Part shown: positions 43,197 to 51,856 of the stretch, one piece after another
Layout: every line of letters begins with the position of its first letter
How positions within the stretch are numbered: position 1 is the stretch's first letter
Origin: Kitasatospora sp. SolWspMP-SS2h
Lineage (GTDB): Bacteria; Actinomycetota; Actinomycetes; Streptomycetales; Streptomycetaceae
Assembly (NCBI RefSeq): GCF_003259315.1
Contig: NZ_QLLT01000003.1
Location: forward strand, 350,283 to 414,282
DNA: 64,000 nucleotides
Direction: 5' to 3'
Translations under genes and position numbers: made by a program
The notes under the pieces: generated by a model
Told to the model about the DNA's origin: nothing
What the model saw: only the letters and a program-made list of their open reading frames with translations
The model's database searches: none

Positions 43197-43507
43197 TTGC
43201 CAAAGATCCTGCCCGAATCCGGGCAGGATCACCAGACAAGGCGGCCGTACGCGCCCTCCCGGCGGGCCGCGGCGGGTCGGGGCGAGGCGGGGAGGGCCGC
43301 GGCGGGCCGGGGAGCGGTGGGCGGCCGGGCGCCCGGGGGCGCACCTATGATGTGGTGCCGCCGTCGGAGGGACGGCGCGCGGGCGGTGTTCGGGTGATCG
43401 CGGCGGGCGGCTGACCCCGTCGGCGGTGTTCCTGTCCCGGTTTCCGGCGGTCACCCCGCAGGATGGGCCGTGCACCGTCCGTGTCGATCACAGGGGGAAC
43501 GTCCGTC
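43197..43507. other. 311-base divergent intergenic region
   Basis: Left end carries the 11-4-11 palindrome listed below. Right part is GC-rich with a TATGAT hexamer at 43346-43351 that could be a -10 for the rightward gene, and a GGGGGAA site before the ATG at 43508. No coding signal. Confidence 0.45.
43205..43230. promoter_or_regulatory. Perfect 11-4-11 palindrome
   Basis: GATCCTGCCCG-AATC-CGGGCAGGATC is a perfect inverted repeat just upstream of the minus-strand small gene. It has no T-run and sits 9 bases before a start codon, so an operator or an mRNA hairpin is more likely than a terminator. Confidence 0.6.
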
Positions 43508-44617
43508 ATGCAACCGCGCGTGTTCGCCGTCGTCACCGCCGTCCTGCTGGCCGTCCTCGGTCTCGGGTCCGTCATGGTGACCGACTGGACGCCGAAGCCC
43601 GCCGCCGCGAGCGCCGCCACCGGCGCGGACGGCCAGCGGCCCGGCGCCGTGCCCGACGCCGCCGGCTCCCCCTCCCCCACCGGCGACCCGGCGGTGTGGA
43701 CCAGGTCGACCCTGCGCAACAAGCTGATGGCCGAGATGGCCGCCACCGACCCCGGCGTCGCCCTCGCCGACCTCGACAAGATCACCAAGGACAAGCCGTA
43801 CACGGTGCGGTTCTGCCACCCGATCGCGCACGAGCTCGGGCACGCCGCGGTGGCGCGCTACCAGCAGGACTTCCAGAAGGTGATCTCCTTCCCGCACGAG
43901 ACCTGCGCGGCGGGCTACCTGCACGGCGCGGTCGAGGAGATGCTCGCCAACTCCAAGGACCCGCAGAGCGACATCCTGACCCTGTGCGCGCCCGCCAACA
44001 CCGGCCCGTGCATCCACGGCGTCGGCCACGGCATCATGTTCGTCACCAAGCAGGACATCCCGGCCGCCCGCGCGCTGTGCGACAAGTTCCCCAGCCAGAG
44101 CCGCCGGATCACCTGCTCCGAGGGCGTCTTCATGCAGCTGTTCGCGCCCGACGAGGAGGACGAGAAGGCCAAGGCCAACCTCCCCGCCGACAAGCTGGCC
44201 GCCGAGCCGCTCTACCCGTGCCCCGAGCAGCCGGCCCTCTACCAGTCGGCCTGCTTCTTCTACGCGCCGACCTTCTTCCTCTCCTCGCACGACTACGCCA
44301 ACCACCCCGAGGCGTTCGCCCAGGCCCTCCAGTGGTGCCTGAACGCGCAGGCCGCCGGGGGCGGCGAGGACTGCTCGCGGGGCGCCGGCTCGCGCACCAT
44401 GAAGTACAACCTGGACCGCCCGGACTGGGCCGCCCAGCAGTGCGCCACCGCCAAGGACACCTGGCAGCGCAAGGCGTGCACCCAGGGCCTGGTCAGCTAC
44501 TACACCGTCAACGACACCAGCGCGGGCGCCGCCGGGCGGCTGTGCGCCCAGATCGGCGACAAGGAGATCCAGGGCTACTGCCGCTCGGCGGGCGGCCTGT
44601 CCACCACCCTGGACTGA
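43508..44617 (+). CDS. Secreted/anchored Cys-rich protein with HELGH motif
   Basis: 369-residue protein. An N-terminal membrane helix or signal (RVFAVVTAVLLAVLGLGSVMV) is followed by a Pro/Ala linker, then a domain with about 14 cysteines. CHPIAHELGHAAV (Cys103 to His112) contains the HExxH zinc-protease pattern, and further CAAGYLHGAVEEM, CIHGVGHGIMF and CSEGVFMQLF repeat a Cys-x-x-Gly-x-x-His-Gly theme. A zinc metallopeptidase or a metal-binding exported protein is possible. I do not recognise a named family. Start at 43508 is supported by a GGGGGAA site. Confidence 0.7.
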   Translation: MQPRVFAVVTAVLLAVLGLGSVMVTDWTPKPAAASAATGADGQRPGAVPDAAGSPSPTGDPAVWTRSTLRNKLMAEMAATDPGVALADLDKITKDKPYTVRFCHPIAHELGHAAVARYQQDFQKVISFPHETCAAGYLHGAVEEMLANSKDPQSDILTLCAPANTGPCIHGVGHGIMFVTKQDIPAARALCDKFPSQSRRITCSEGVFMQLFAPDEEDEKAKANLPADKLAAEPLYPCPEQPALYQSACFFYAPTFFLSSHDYANHPEAFAQALQWCLNAQAAGGGEDCSRGAGSRTMKYNLDRPDWAAQQCATAKDTWQRKACTQGLVSYYTVNDTSAGAAGRLCAQIGDKEIQGYCRSAGGLSTTLD

Positions 44618-44666
44618 GCGCCCGGCGGCGCCCCTCCGCCCCGGACGGCCGTGCCAGGCTGGTACC

Positions 44667-44716
44667 GGACCGACCCGCACCGGACCGACCCGGACCGGGC
44701 CGACCCGGACCGGGCC
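44667..44716. repeat. GACCGACCCG-type direct repeats
   Basis: Several copies of GGACCGACCCGGACCGGGCC-like units lie in the spacer before the MgtC-family gene. Confidence 0.6.
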
Positions 44717-44741
44717 GGATCGTCGAACGGAGCGTCAGCCG

Positions 44742-45506
44742 ATGGAGGGGCTCGTGCACCTGAGTGCGTCACCGCCGTGGAACCCGGGCAGCGGCCAGGG
44801 CCTCCGGCAGCTCACCGAACTCGGCCTGGCCCTGGTGCTGTCGACGCTGATCGGCCTGGAGCGGGCGTTCCAGCAGAAGAGCGCCGGCCTGCGCACCCAC
44901 GCGCTGGTCGGGCTCGGAGCGGCGCTGTTCATGGAGGTCTCCCAGCACGGCTTCGACAACGTGCTCGGCCTGCCGCACGTCTCCCTGGACCCGTCGCGGG
45001 TGGCGGCGCAGATCGTCTCGGGCCTCGGCTTCATCGGCGGCGGGCTGATCTTCGTGCGGCGGGACATCGTCCGCGGCCTGACCACGGCCGCGACGGTCTG
45101 GCTGACCGCGGCCGTCGGGATGGCGTGCGGGGGCGGGCTGTGGGTGCTGGCCCTGGCCGTGACCGGCGCCTACCTGCTCATCGTGCGCGGCTACCCCCTG
45201 ATCACCCGCCGCATCCCGGCCATCTCCACCCCCGCGGCGACCGACCTGCGCCTGCTCTACCTGCCCGGGCGCGGAGCCCTGCGCCGCGCCCTGGAACACT
45301 GCACGGCGCAGGGCTTCCGCGTGCTCGGCGTCCGGGTCGACCGGGCGCCGCAGGACGGCGGGGAGGACGCCGGGCCCGACACCGGCGGCACCAAGGTGCA
45401 CCTGTCCATCGAAGGCACCGGCGACGTGTACCGCCTGCTGGCGGAGCTGGCCGAACTCGACGGGATCGTGGGCCTGTGGGGCTCCGAGAGCGAGAGCACC
45501 GACTGA
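44742..45506 (+). CDS. MgtC/SapB-family membrane protein
   Basis: 254-residue protein: four to five N-terminal helices with the family motifs LVLSTLIGLERAFQQKSAGLRTHALVGLGAALF, IVSGLGFIGGGLIFVRRDIVRGLTTAATVWLTAAVGMACGGG, then a C-terminal ACT-like cytoplasmic domain (about 165-250). MgtC proteins help growth at low Mg2+ and inhibit ATP synthase in pathogens; in actinomycetes the role is open. Start at 44742 has a GGAGCG-like site. Confidence 0.88.
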   Translation: MEGLVHLSASPPWNPGSGQGLRQLTELGLALVLSTLIGLERAFQQKSAGLRTHALVGLGAALFMEVSQHGFDNVLGLPHVSLDPSRVAAQIVSGLGFIGGGLIFVRRDIVRGLTTAATVWLTAAVGMACGGGLWVLALAVTGAYLLIVRGYPLITRRIPAISTPAATDLRLLYLPGRGALRRALEHCTAQGFRVLGVRVDRAPQDGGEDAGPDTGGTKVHLSIEGTGDVYRLLAELAELDGIVGLWGSESESTD

Positions 45507-45579
45507 CCGCGCGAACCCGCCGGGCCGGCGGTGGAGCCTCCGGTACGGAGGTGCGGACGGCCCGTCCGGCAGCGGGGTC

Positions 45580-45774
45580 TCAGACGTCCTCGGCCGGCGC
45601 GGCGGTCGCGGGGGGCCGGGCGGCGAGGTCGAAGCCGGCCTCCAGGACCGCGTGGGTCAGGGCGGCCAGGCCGAGGGCGATCGCGCGCTGCCCCGGGTCC
45701 GTGGTCTTCTCGATCATCTTCTTGCTCTCGTCCAGGTAGTGCCTCGCCGACTCGGTGCTCTGCTGCTGTGCCAC
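45580..45774 (-). CDS. Small alpha-helical protein
   Basis: 64-residue protein with an excellent GAGGAGGAA site 4 bases before its GTG. QQSTESARHYLDESKKMIEKTTDPGQRAIALGLAALTHAVLEAGFDLAA forms two amphipathic helices; the tail is Pro/Ala-rich. No domain recognised, but the ribosome site and codon usage indicate a real gene. Confidence 0.7.
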   Translation of the reverse strand: MAQQQSTESARHYLDESKKMIEKTTDPGQRAIALGLAALTHAVLEAGFDLAARPPATAAPAEDV

Positions 45775-46099
45775 CTGTTCCTCCTCGCTGGTACTCGCTG
45801 GTACTCGCCGGTACGCGCTCGGCGACCTGGTCGGACCGGGCGGCCGCACCCCGACCGGCCCGACGCCGGTCCGGCACCGCCCGGTCGCTGCCCGGTGCCA
45901 CGAGAGCCTTGTACCCCCGATTCGCGCGCGGGCACGGGCTCGCGGCCGGGTTGTCGGCGCGGACCACCACCGCCGTCGCCCCCGGCCCGGCCGCTGAGGT
46001 GCGGTCGGCCCGGCCGCGGAGGACCGCCGCCGCGGCGCCCGCCCGGCCCCGGCGGACCCGCCGCAGGTCACGGGGGCGGGCGCGCCTACGATCTGTGCT
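45775..46099. other. 325-base intergenic region
   Basis: Between two divergent genes. Starts with three copies of a CTGGTACTCG-like 10-11-base repeat (about 45785-45815) in the leader of the small minus-strand gene. Ends with TACGAT (46087-46092) 7 bases before the GTG of the decarboxylase, the usual spacing for a leaderless transcript. No coding signal in between. Confidence 0.5.
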
Positions 46100-47539
46100 G
46101 TGAACGACGACTTCCGCGGGGCCGCACGGGCGGCCGCAGACCTGGTGGCCGACTACCTCGACGCGCTGCCGGACCGTCCGGTGTGGCAGCCGATGGACCC
46201 GGCGGAGCGCACCGCGCTGCTCGACCTCCCGCTGCCCGAGGAGGGCGCGCCGCTGGCGGCGCTGCTGGAGACCGTCGAGCGGCGGATCATGCCGCACCCG
46301 ATGGGCAACGGGAACCCGCGCTTCTTCGGCTGGGTGAACTCCGCCCCGCAGCCCGCCGGCGTGCTCGCCACGCTGGCCGCGAGCGCGATGAACCCCAGCT
46401 CGGCCGGCGGCGACCACGCCGACGTGCACCTGGAGCGCGCGGTGGTGCGCTGGATCGCCGAGCTGGTCGGCTTCCCGCACCCGCCCGGCGGCGGCGTCCT
46501 GACCTCCGGCACCTCGATGGCCACCATCGTCTGCCTGGCCGCCGCCCGCGGCCGGGCCGCCCGCAGGGCCGGCCGGGACGTCCGCGAGGACGGCCTGGCG
46601 GGCCTGCCCCCGCTGGTCGGCTACGTCACCGGCGAGGCGCACAGCTGCGTGCGCAAGGCCGCCGAGCTGCTGGGCCTGGGCTCCAAGCACCTGCGCACCG
46701 TCGCCTCCGACGCCGAGGGCCGCCTCCGCCTGGACGCCCTGGAGGCCGCGATCGCCGAGGACCGCGCCGCCGGCCGGCTGCCCTTCCTGGTGGTGGCCTC
46801 CGCGGGCACCGTCGGCACCGGCGCGGTCGACCCGCTCACCCCGATCGCCGACCTGGCCGAGCGCGAGGGCCTGTGGTTCCACGTGGACGGCGCGTACGGG
46901 GCGTTCGGCGTGCTGGACGGGACCATCGCGCACCGCTACGCGGGCATGGAGCGGGCCGACTCGCTGGCCCTGGACCCGCACAAGTGGCTGGGCGTGCCGG
47001 TCGACTGCGGCTGCGCGCTGGTGCGCGACGCCGAGGAGCTGCGCGGCACCTTCAGCCTCGTCCCGTCCTACCTGCGCGACGACGCGGCCGGCGACCTCGG
47101 CTGGTTCTCCGAGTACGGCACCGAGCAGACCCGCCCGTTCCGCTCGTTGAAGGTCTGGGCGTCCATCGCCCACCGCGGCCGCTCCGGCGTCGCCCGGGAC
47201 ATCGCGCACTGCACCGCGCAGGCCCGGCAGCTGGGCGGGTGGATCGACGCGGACCCGGAGCTGGAGCTCGTCGCCCCGGTGGAGACCTCGATCGTGGCCT
47301 TCCGCCACCGCCCCGCCGGGCTGGACGAGGAGGGCGTGCAGAAGCTCAACTCGCTGCTCCCGGTGGCCGTCCAGCGGCGCGGCCGGGTCTTCGTCACCGG
47401 CGCCGTGCACCAGGGCCGGGAGATGCTCCGGGCCTGCCTGCTGAACGCCTCCACCACCGAGGCGGACCTGCGGCTGCTGCTGGACGAGGTGAAGTCCGCC
47501 GGGGCGGAACTCCTGGACCGGTGCCGTACGTCCAACTGA
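46100..47539 (+). CDS. PLP-dependent group II amino-acid decarboxylase
   Basis: 479-residue fold-type-I pyridoxal-phosphate enzyme of the aromatic-amino-acid/glutamate decarboxylase group. Signatures include HPMGNGNPRFFGWVN, VLTSGTSMATIVCL, the PLP-ring stacking EAHSCVRKAAELLG, ASAGTVGTGAVDPL, HVDGAYGAFG (Asp salt bridge) and the Schiff-base lysine in LDPHKWLGVP. Substrate likely an aromatic or branched amino acid but not determinable. Leaderless GTG start. Confidence 0.9.
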   Translation: MNDDFRGAARAAADLVADYLDALPDRPVWQPMDPAERTALLDLPLPEEGAPLAALLETVERRIMPHPMGNGNPRFFGWVNSAPQPAGVLATLAASAMNPSSAGGDHADVHLERAVVRWIAELVGFPHPPGGGVLTSGTSMATIVCLAAARGRAARRAGRDVREDGLAGLPPLVGYVTGEAHSCVRKAAELLGLGSKHLRTVASDAEGRLRLDALEAAIAEDRAAGRLPFLVVASAGTVGTGAVDPLTPIADLAEREGLWFHVDGAYGAFGVLDGTIAHRYAGMERADSLALDPHKWLGVPVDCGCALVRDAEELRGTFSLVPSYLRDDAAGDLGWFSEYGTEQTRPFRSLKVWASIAHRGRSGVARDIAHCTAQARQLGGWIDADPELELVAPVETSIVAFRHRPAGLDEEGVQKLNSLLPVAVQRRGRVFVTGAVHQGREMLRACLLNASTTEADLRLLLDEVKSAGAELLDRCRTSN

Positions 47540-47644
47540 TCGCGGGCGCGGATCAGCGCCGATCCGAGCGGGCCCGCGGAGACATTTACCGTCAGGTCAC
47601 GGGGGATTCGTGATCGTGAAACAGCGGAGCGCCACCATGCAGGC

Positions 47645-49009
47645 ATGGACACCATGGCGTACACCCACGGCACCGGCACCGAGGACCAGCAGGAGCGGCG
47701 GCGCAAGCGGGGGCACCGCTGGCGCCGGGAGACGGTCGAGCTGGCGGCGGTCTTCGCCGCCGTCGCCGCCGCCGACCTGGTCGCCAACGTCGTCGTGCAC
47801 GGCAACGACGGACCGGTGCTGCTGGGCGCCTCCGCCGCGGCCATGCTCGCCACCGCGCTGTTCCGCGGCTGGCTCGCCCACCGGCACCCGCACGGGCCGC
47901 CCGGGGCGTCCGCACCGCCGGGCGGCGGGGCGGTGAACGCGCCGGAGGAGCCGACCGCGCTGTGGCGGCTGCGCACCAGCGTCTCCGACGCCCCCGGCAG
48001 CCTGGCCCGGGTGTGCACGGCGCTGGCCGCGCTGCGGGTCAACATCGTCTCCATGCAGGCCCACCCGCTGCCCGACTGCACCGTGGACGAGTTCATCCTG
48101 CGCACCCCGGCGGAGCTGCCCCGCACCGAGCTGGCCGCAGCCGTCGCCGCCGCCGGCGGCTGGGACATCTGGACCGACCAGGCCGACGCCCACGAACTCG
48201 TGGACGTCCCCCGCCAGGTCCTCGCCCTGGCCACCCGCACCGCCCTGGACGCCGCCGAACTCCCGGTCGCCCTGCGCCAGCTGTTCGGACGCGCCACCAT
48301 CCGGCAGTACCCCGGCCGCGGCGACGACACCCCGGCCGGCCTGGAAGGGCACCTGATGCGCCTGCCGCTGCCCGGCGGCGACCTGCTCGAACTCTCCCGC
48401 CCGCACCTGCCGTTCACGCCCACCGAGTTCGCCCGGGCCCGCGCCCTGGTCGAACTGGACACCGTGCTGGGCCCGCGCGTCCCCGCGGTCGCCGCCCGGA
48501 TCGGCCGGCTCGACGGCGCCGAGCTCACCGTCCGCCGGGCCTCCCCCGGGGACAAGGCCGCCGCGCTGGCCATGCACGCCCGCTGCTCCGCGGAGTCGCT
48601 GCGCCGCCGCTACCACGGCCCGGTCCGGGACGCCGACCGCTACCTCGACCACCTGCTGGACCCGCGCCACGGCCAGACCCTCGCCGTCGAGACCTCGGAC
48701 GGCCGCCTGGTCGCCCTCGCCCACCTGATGTGGGACGACGAGGGCGCCGAGATCGCCCTGCTGGTCGAGGACGCCTGGCAGCGCCGCGGCCTGGGCGTCG
48801 ACCTGGTGCGCCGGATGGCCGCCCTCGCCCTGGAGGCGGGCGTGCGGACCGTCTACGCCGTCACCACCTCCGCCAACACCGGCCTGATCTCCACCATGCG
48901 CCGGCTCTCCGCCCCGCTCGACTACCAGGTCGAGGACGGCACCCTGGTCATCACCGCCCACCTCGCCGAGGCCACCGAGAAGCTCCCCGCTCCCTGGCCC
49001 GCCCGCTGA
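47645..49009 (+). CDS. ACT-domain and GNAT acetyltransferase fusion with N-terminal membrane helices
   Basis: 454-residue protein. Two helices (about 31-50 and 57-74) are followed by an ACT-like amino-acid sensing domain (about 105-180, TSVSDAPGSLARVCTALAALRVNIVSMQAHPL). A degenerate middle domain follows (about 180-290), then a C-terminal GNAT fold (about 295-450) with the acetyl-CoA loop EDAWQRRGLGVDLVRRM. Similar ACT-GNAT proteins occur in streptomycetes; amino-acid-regulated protein acetylation is the family idea. Start could also be the ATG 9 bases downstream. Confidence 0.8.
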   Translation: MDTMAYTHGTGTEDQQERRRKRGHRWRRETVELAAVFAAVAAADLVANVVVHGNDGPVLLGASAAAMLATALFRGWLAHRHPHGPPGASAPPGGGAVNAPEEPTALWRLRTSVSDAPGSLARVCTALAALRVNIVSMQAHPLPDCTVDEFILRTPAELPRTELAAAVAAAGGWDIWTDQADAHELVDVPRQVLALATRTALDAAELPVALRQLFGRATIRQYPGRGDDTPAGLEGHLMRLPLPGGDLLELSRPHLPFTPTEFARARALVELDTVLGPRVPAVAARIGRLDGAELTVRRASPGDKAAALAMHARCSAESLRRRYHGPVRDADRYLDHLLDPRHGQTLAVETSDGRLVALAHLMWDDEGAEIALLVEDAWQRRGLGVDLVRRMAALALEAGVRTVYAVTTSANTGLISTMRRLSAPLDYQVEDGTLVITAHLAEATEKLPAPWPAR

Positions 49010-49020
49010 GGCTCCCGCCC

Positions 49021-49055
49021 GGGGCCCGCCGCCGGGAGCCCCGGCGGCGGGCCCC
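49021..49055 (+). terminator. 16-bp hairpin terminator after the ACT-GNAT gene
   Basis: Perfect 16-bp inverted repeat (49021-49036 with 49040-49055) with a 3-nt loop, 12 bases after the stop. Confidence 0.85.
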
Positions 49056-49235
49056 GCCGTTCTCCCCCGGGCCCCCGGCGGAGGGCCGCGCTGCTGCCGA
49101 AGGGCTGAGCTCGCGCCGCCGGTTGTCGCCCCTGCTCAAGTGTGCGGGCGGGAGTCGGTAGGCTGAGCCCGTCCCCGCCGCCCGCGGATCGTCGAACGCC
49201 CCGGGCGGTGCCGCAGCAAGGAGGAACCCCTGAGC

Positions 49236-50492
49236 ATGCCAGGCACCGATTCGGAAGCCCCGCGCGACGCCTCGCTGCCCGCCCGCGCGAAGATCGCCGT
49301 GACGGCCGGCAAGATGGCCGCAGCGCTCTCCCAGAAGGCGGGCCGCGGCAGCGGCTCGGTGATCGGCGGCAAGGTCGCGCTCAAGCTCGACCCGGACCTG
49401 CTGGCGACCCTCACCGAGCACCTGGACGTGGTCCTGGTCAGCGCCACCAACGGCAAGACCACCACCACCCGGCTGATCGCCGAGGCGCTGCGGGCGGCCG
49501 GCCCGGTGGTCTCCAACGCGCTGGGCGCGAACATGCCGGCCGGCATCACCGGCGCGCTGGCCGGCGGCACCAGCGCCCGCTTCGGCGTGATCGAGGTGGA
49601 CGAGAAGTACCTGCCGATGGTCGCCCGGGACACCCGGCCGAAGGCCATAGCGCTGCTGAACCTCTCCCGCGACCAGCTGGACCGCGCCGCCGAGACCCGG
49701 ATGATGGCCGAGAAGTGGCGCGAGGGCCTCAAGGACACCGACGCGGTGATCATCGCCAACGCGGACGACCCGCTGGTGACCTGGGCCGCCTCGTCCTGCA
49801 AGAAGGTGGTCTGGGTGGCCGCCGGGCAGGCGTGGAAGGAGGACGCCTGGTCGTGCCCGTCCTGCGGCGGCGTGATGCAGCGCCCGGGCGACGACTGGTT
49901 CTGCGGCGAGTGCGGCTTCCGCCGCCCGAACCCGCACTGGGCGCTCCAGGGCACCCACGTGATCGACCCGCACCGCGGCGCCTGGCCGATCCAGCTCCAG
50001 CTGCCGGGCCGCGCCAACCTGGCGAACGCCACCAGCTCGGCCGCCGTCGCGGCGGTCTTCGGGGTGGCCCCGCAGGTCGCGCTGGAGCGGATGCAGGCGG
50101 TGGCCGCGGTGGCCGGCCGCTACGACGTGGTGCAGTTCCGCGGCCGGGACATCCGGCTGCTGCTGGCGAAGAACCCGGCCGGCTGGCTGGAGACCTTCTC
50201 GCTGATCGACGGGCCGCCCACCCCGGTGGTCCTGTCGGTGAACGCGCTGGACGCCGACGGCACCGACACCTCCTGGCTGTGGGACGTCGACTACGAGCGG
50301 CTGTCCGGCCACCCGATCTTCGTGATGGGCCAGCGCAAGCTCGACCTGGCGGTCCGCCTGGAGGTCGCCAACCTCCAGTTCCAGGTGGTCGACTCGCTCG
50401 CCCAGGCGGTGGAGGCCGCCCCGGCCGGCCGGATCGAGGCCATCGCCAACTACACCGCCTTCCAGCAGCTGCGCAAGGCCGTGGTGGTCTGA
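49236..50492 (+). CDS. murT: Lipid II isoglutaminyl synthase, Mur-ligase subunit
   Basis: 418-residue ATP-dependent subunit of the MurT/GatD complex that amidates the D-Glu of lipid II. Mur-ligase P-loop VSATNGKTTTTRL (Lys74), RFGVIEVDEKYLP, LLNLSRDQLDR, the inserted four-Cys zinc ribbon (CPSCGG...CGECGF) typical of MurT, and the C-terminal DUF1727 domain. An AGGAGG site precedes the ATG. Stop codon overlaps the next gene's ATG by one base. Confidence 0.95.
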   Translation: MPGTDSEAPRDASLPARAKIAVTAGKMAAALSQKAGRGSGSVIGGKVALKLDPDLLATLTEHLDVVLVSATNGKTTTTRLIAEALRAAGPVVSNALGANMPAGITGALAGGTSARFGVIEVDEKYLPMVARDTRPKAIALLNLSRDQLDRAAETRMMAEKWREGLKDTDAVIIANADDPLVTWAASSCKKVVWVAAGQAWKEDAWSCPSCGGVMQRPGDDWFCGECGFRRPNPHWALQGTHVIDPHRGAWPIQLQLPGRANLANATSSAAVAAVFGVAPQVALERMQAVAAVAGRYDVVQFRGRDIRLLLAKNPAGWLETFSLIDGPPTPVVLSVNALDADGTDTSWLWDVDYERLSGHPIFVMGQRKLDLAVRLEVANLQFQVVDSLAQAVEAAPAGRIEAIANYTAFQQLRKAVVV

Positions 50493-51514
50493 TGAGCGAC
50501 CAGTACTACGGGCAGCAGCCGCAGTTCGGTGACCAGGGGGGCTACGGCCAGCCGCAGCCCTACCCCGGACAGCAGTACGGCGAGCAGCAGTACGGCGGAC
50601 AGCAGCAGCAGTACGACCAGCAGTACGGTCAGCCGCAGCCGCAGCAACACCAGCAGCACCAGCAGCACCAGCAGCAGTACGGACAGCAGCCGCCGCAGCA
50701 GTACGAGCAGCAGGCGCCGCAGCAGCAGTACGGCGGGGGCGCGCCGCAGCGGCCCGCGTCCCAGCAGCAGTTCGGGAGGTCTTCGAGGATGAGCGAGAGC
50801 AGCCTGCGGGTGGTCTGGGTGTACCCGGACCTGCTGTCGACGTACGGCGACCGCGGCAACGCGCTGGTGGTGGAGCGGCGGGCGCGCCAGCGCGGCCTCG
50901 GGGTGCAGCGGATCGACGTGCGCTCCGACCAGTCGGTGCCGACCAGCGGCGACATCTACCTGATCGGCGGCGGCGAGGACCGGCCGCAGCGGCTGGCGGC
51001 GGAGCGGCTGCGCAACGACGGCGGGCTGGTCCGGGCGGCCGAGAACGGCGCGATCATCTTCTCGGTCTGCGCGGGCTTCCAGATCCTGGGCCACGAGTTC
51101 GTCAACGACCTCGGCGAGCGCGAGGCGGGCCTGGGCCTGCTGGACGTGTGGACCGCGCGCGGCGAGGGCGCCCGCTGCGTGGGCGACGTGCTGGCGGACG
51201 TCGACCCGCAGCTGAACCTGCCGCAGCTGACCGGCTTCGAGAACCACCAGGGCATCACCCACCTCGGCGAGGGCGTCAGCCCGCTGGCCACCGTCCAGGT
51301 CGGCCGGGGCAACGGCACCGGCGACGGCACCGAGGGCGCCTGGCGCGACACCGTGTTCGGCACCTACCTGCACGGCCCGGTGATGGCCCGCAACCCCGCC
51401 GTCGCCGACATGCTGATCAAGCTGGCGCTGGACGTGAACGCGCTGCCGCCGGCCGACACCACCTGGTACGACGCGCTGCGCACCGAGCGGATCGCCGCGG
51501 CCCGCCCGGCGTGA
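50492..51514 (+). CDS. gatD: Lipid II isoglutaminyl synthase amidotransferase subunit with Gln/Tyr-rich N-terminal extension
   Basis: The class-I-type glutamine amidotransferase subunit of MurT/GatD. From the internal ATG at 50789 the protein is 241 residues, the family's normal length, with nucleophile Cys94 (SVCAGFQILG) and catalytic His (GTYLHGPV); a GGGAGG site (50774-50779) precedes that ATG. The same frame is open back to an ATG at 50492 that overlaps murT's stop. It adds 99 residues that are almost half Gln with Tyr, Gly, Pro and His (repeats of QQYG and QQH), a low-complexity, prion-like segment. Either a longer fusion is made by translational coupling, or both forms exist. Confidence 0.9.
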   Translation: MSDQYYGQQPQFGDQGGYGQPQPYPGQQYGEQQYGGQQQQYDQQYGQPQPQQHQQHQQHQQQYGQQPPQQYEQQAPQQQYGGGAPQRPASQQQFGRSSRMSESSLRVVWVYPDLLSTYGDRGNALVVERRARQRGLGVQRIDVRSDQSVPTSGDIYLIGGGEDRPQRLAAERLRNDGGLVRAAENGAIIFSVCAGFQILGHEFVNDLGEREAGLGLLDVWTARGEGARCVGDVLADVDPQLNLPQLTGFENHQGITHLGEGVSPLATVQVGRGNGTGDGTEGAWRDTVFGTYLHGPVMARNPAVADMLIKLALDVNALPPADTTWYDALRTERIAAARPA

Positions 51515-51596
51515 GCGGGTGGGCCCGCCCGGCCCGGGCGCGCGGCCCGGTACGGCTCGGCCGCGCGTTCATCCGCGCGTAAGCCGAGGTCACGGT

Positions 51597-51633
51597 GGGG
51601 GACGGCTGACCGCCATGTGGTCAGCCGTCCCCC
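51597..51633 (+). terminator. 15-bp hairpin terminator after gatD
   Basis: Perfect 15-bp inverted repeat (51597-51611 with 51619-51633), 7-nt loop, 83 bases after the stop. The remaining gap (51634-51856) is the leader/promoter region of pfkA; I could not define a promoter there. Confidence 0.85.
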
Positions 51634-51856
51634 CGTGGGACAACTTCATAGGAGAATAGGAGAGCCCGGACGCAACACCCTCCTCGGCGGTCGGGTCGCA
51701 GTTACGTGTGGTGCGTCGAGGAAGCCGCTCCCGCGTCGGTTTCGGCCCGGCCGGACGCAGGAACCGTATGCTGTGCAGCAGGTCAGTTTCGGACGAGATG
51801 TCCGATTCCCACCCACCAGTCCGGCCGTCCGATCCTGCTCGGGAGTTGGCAAAGCA

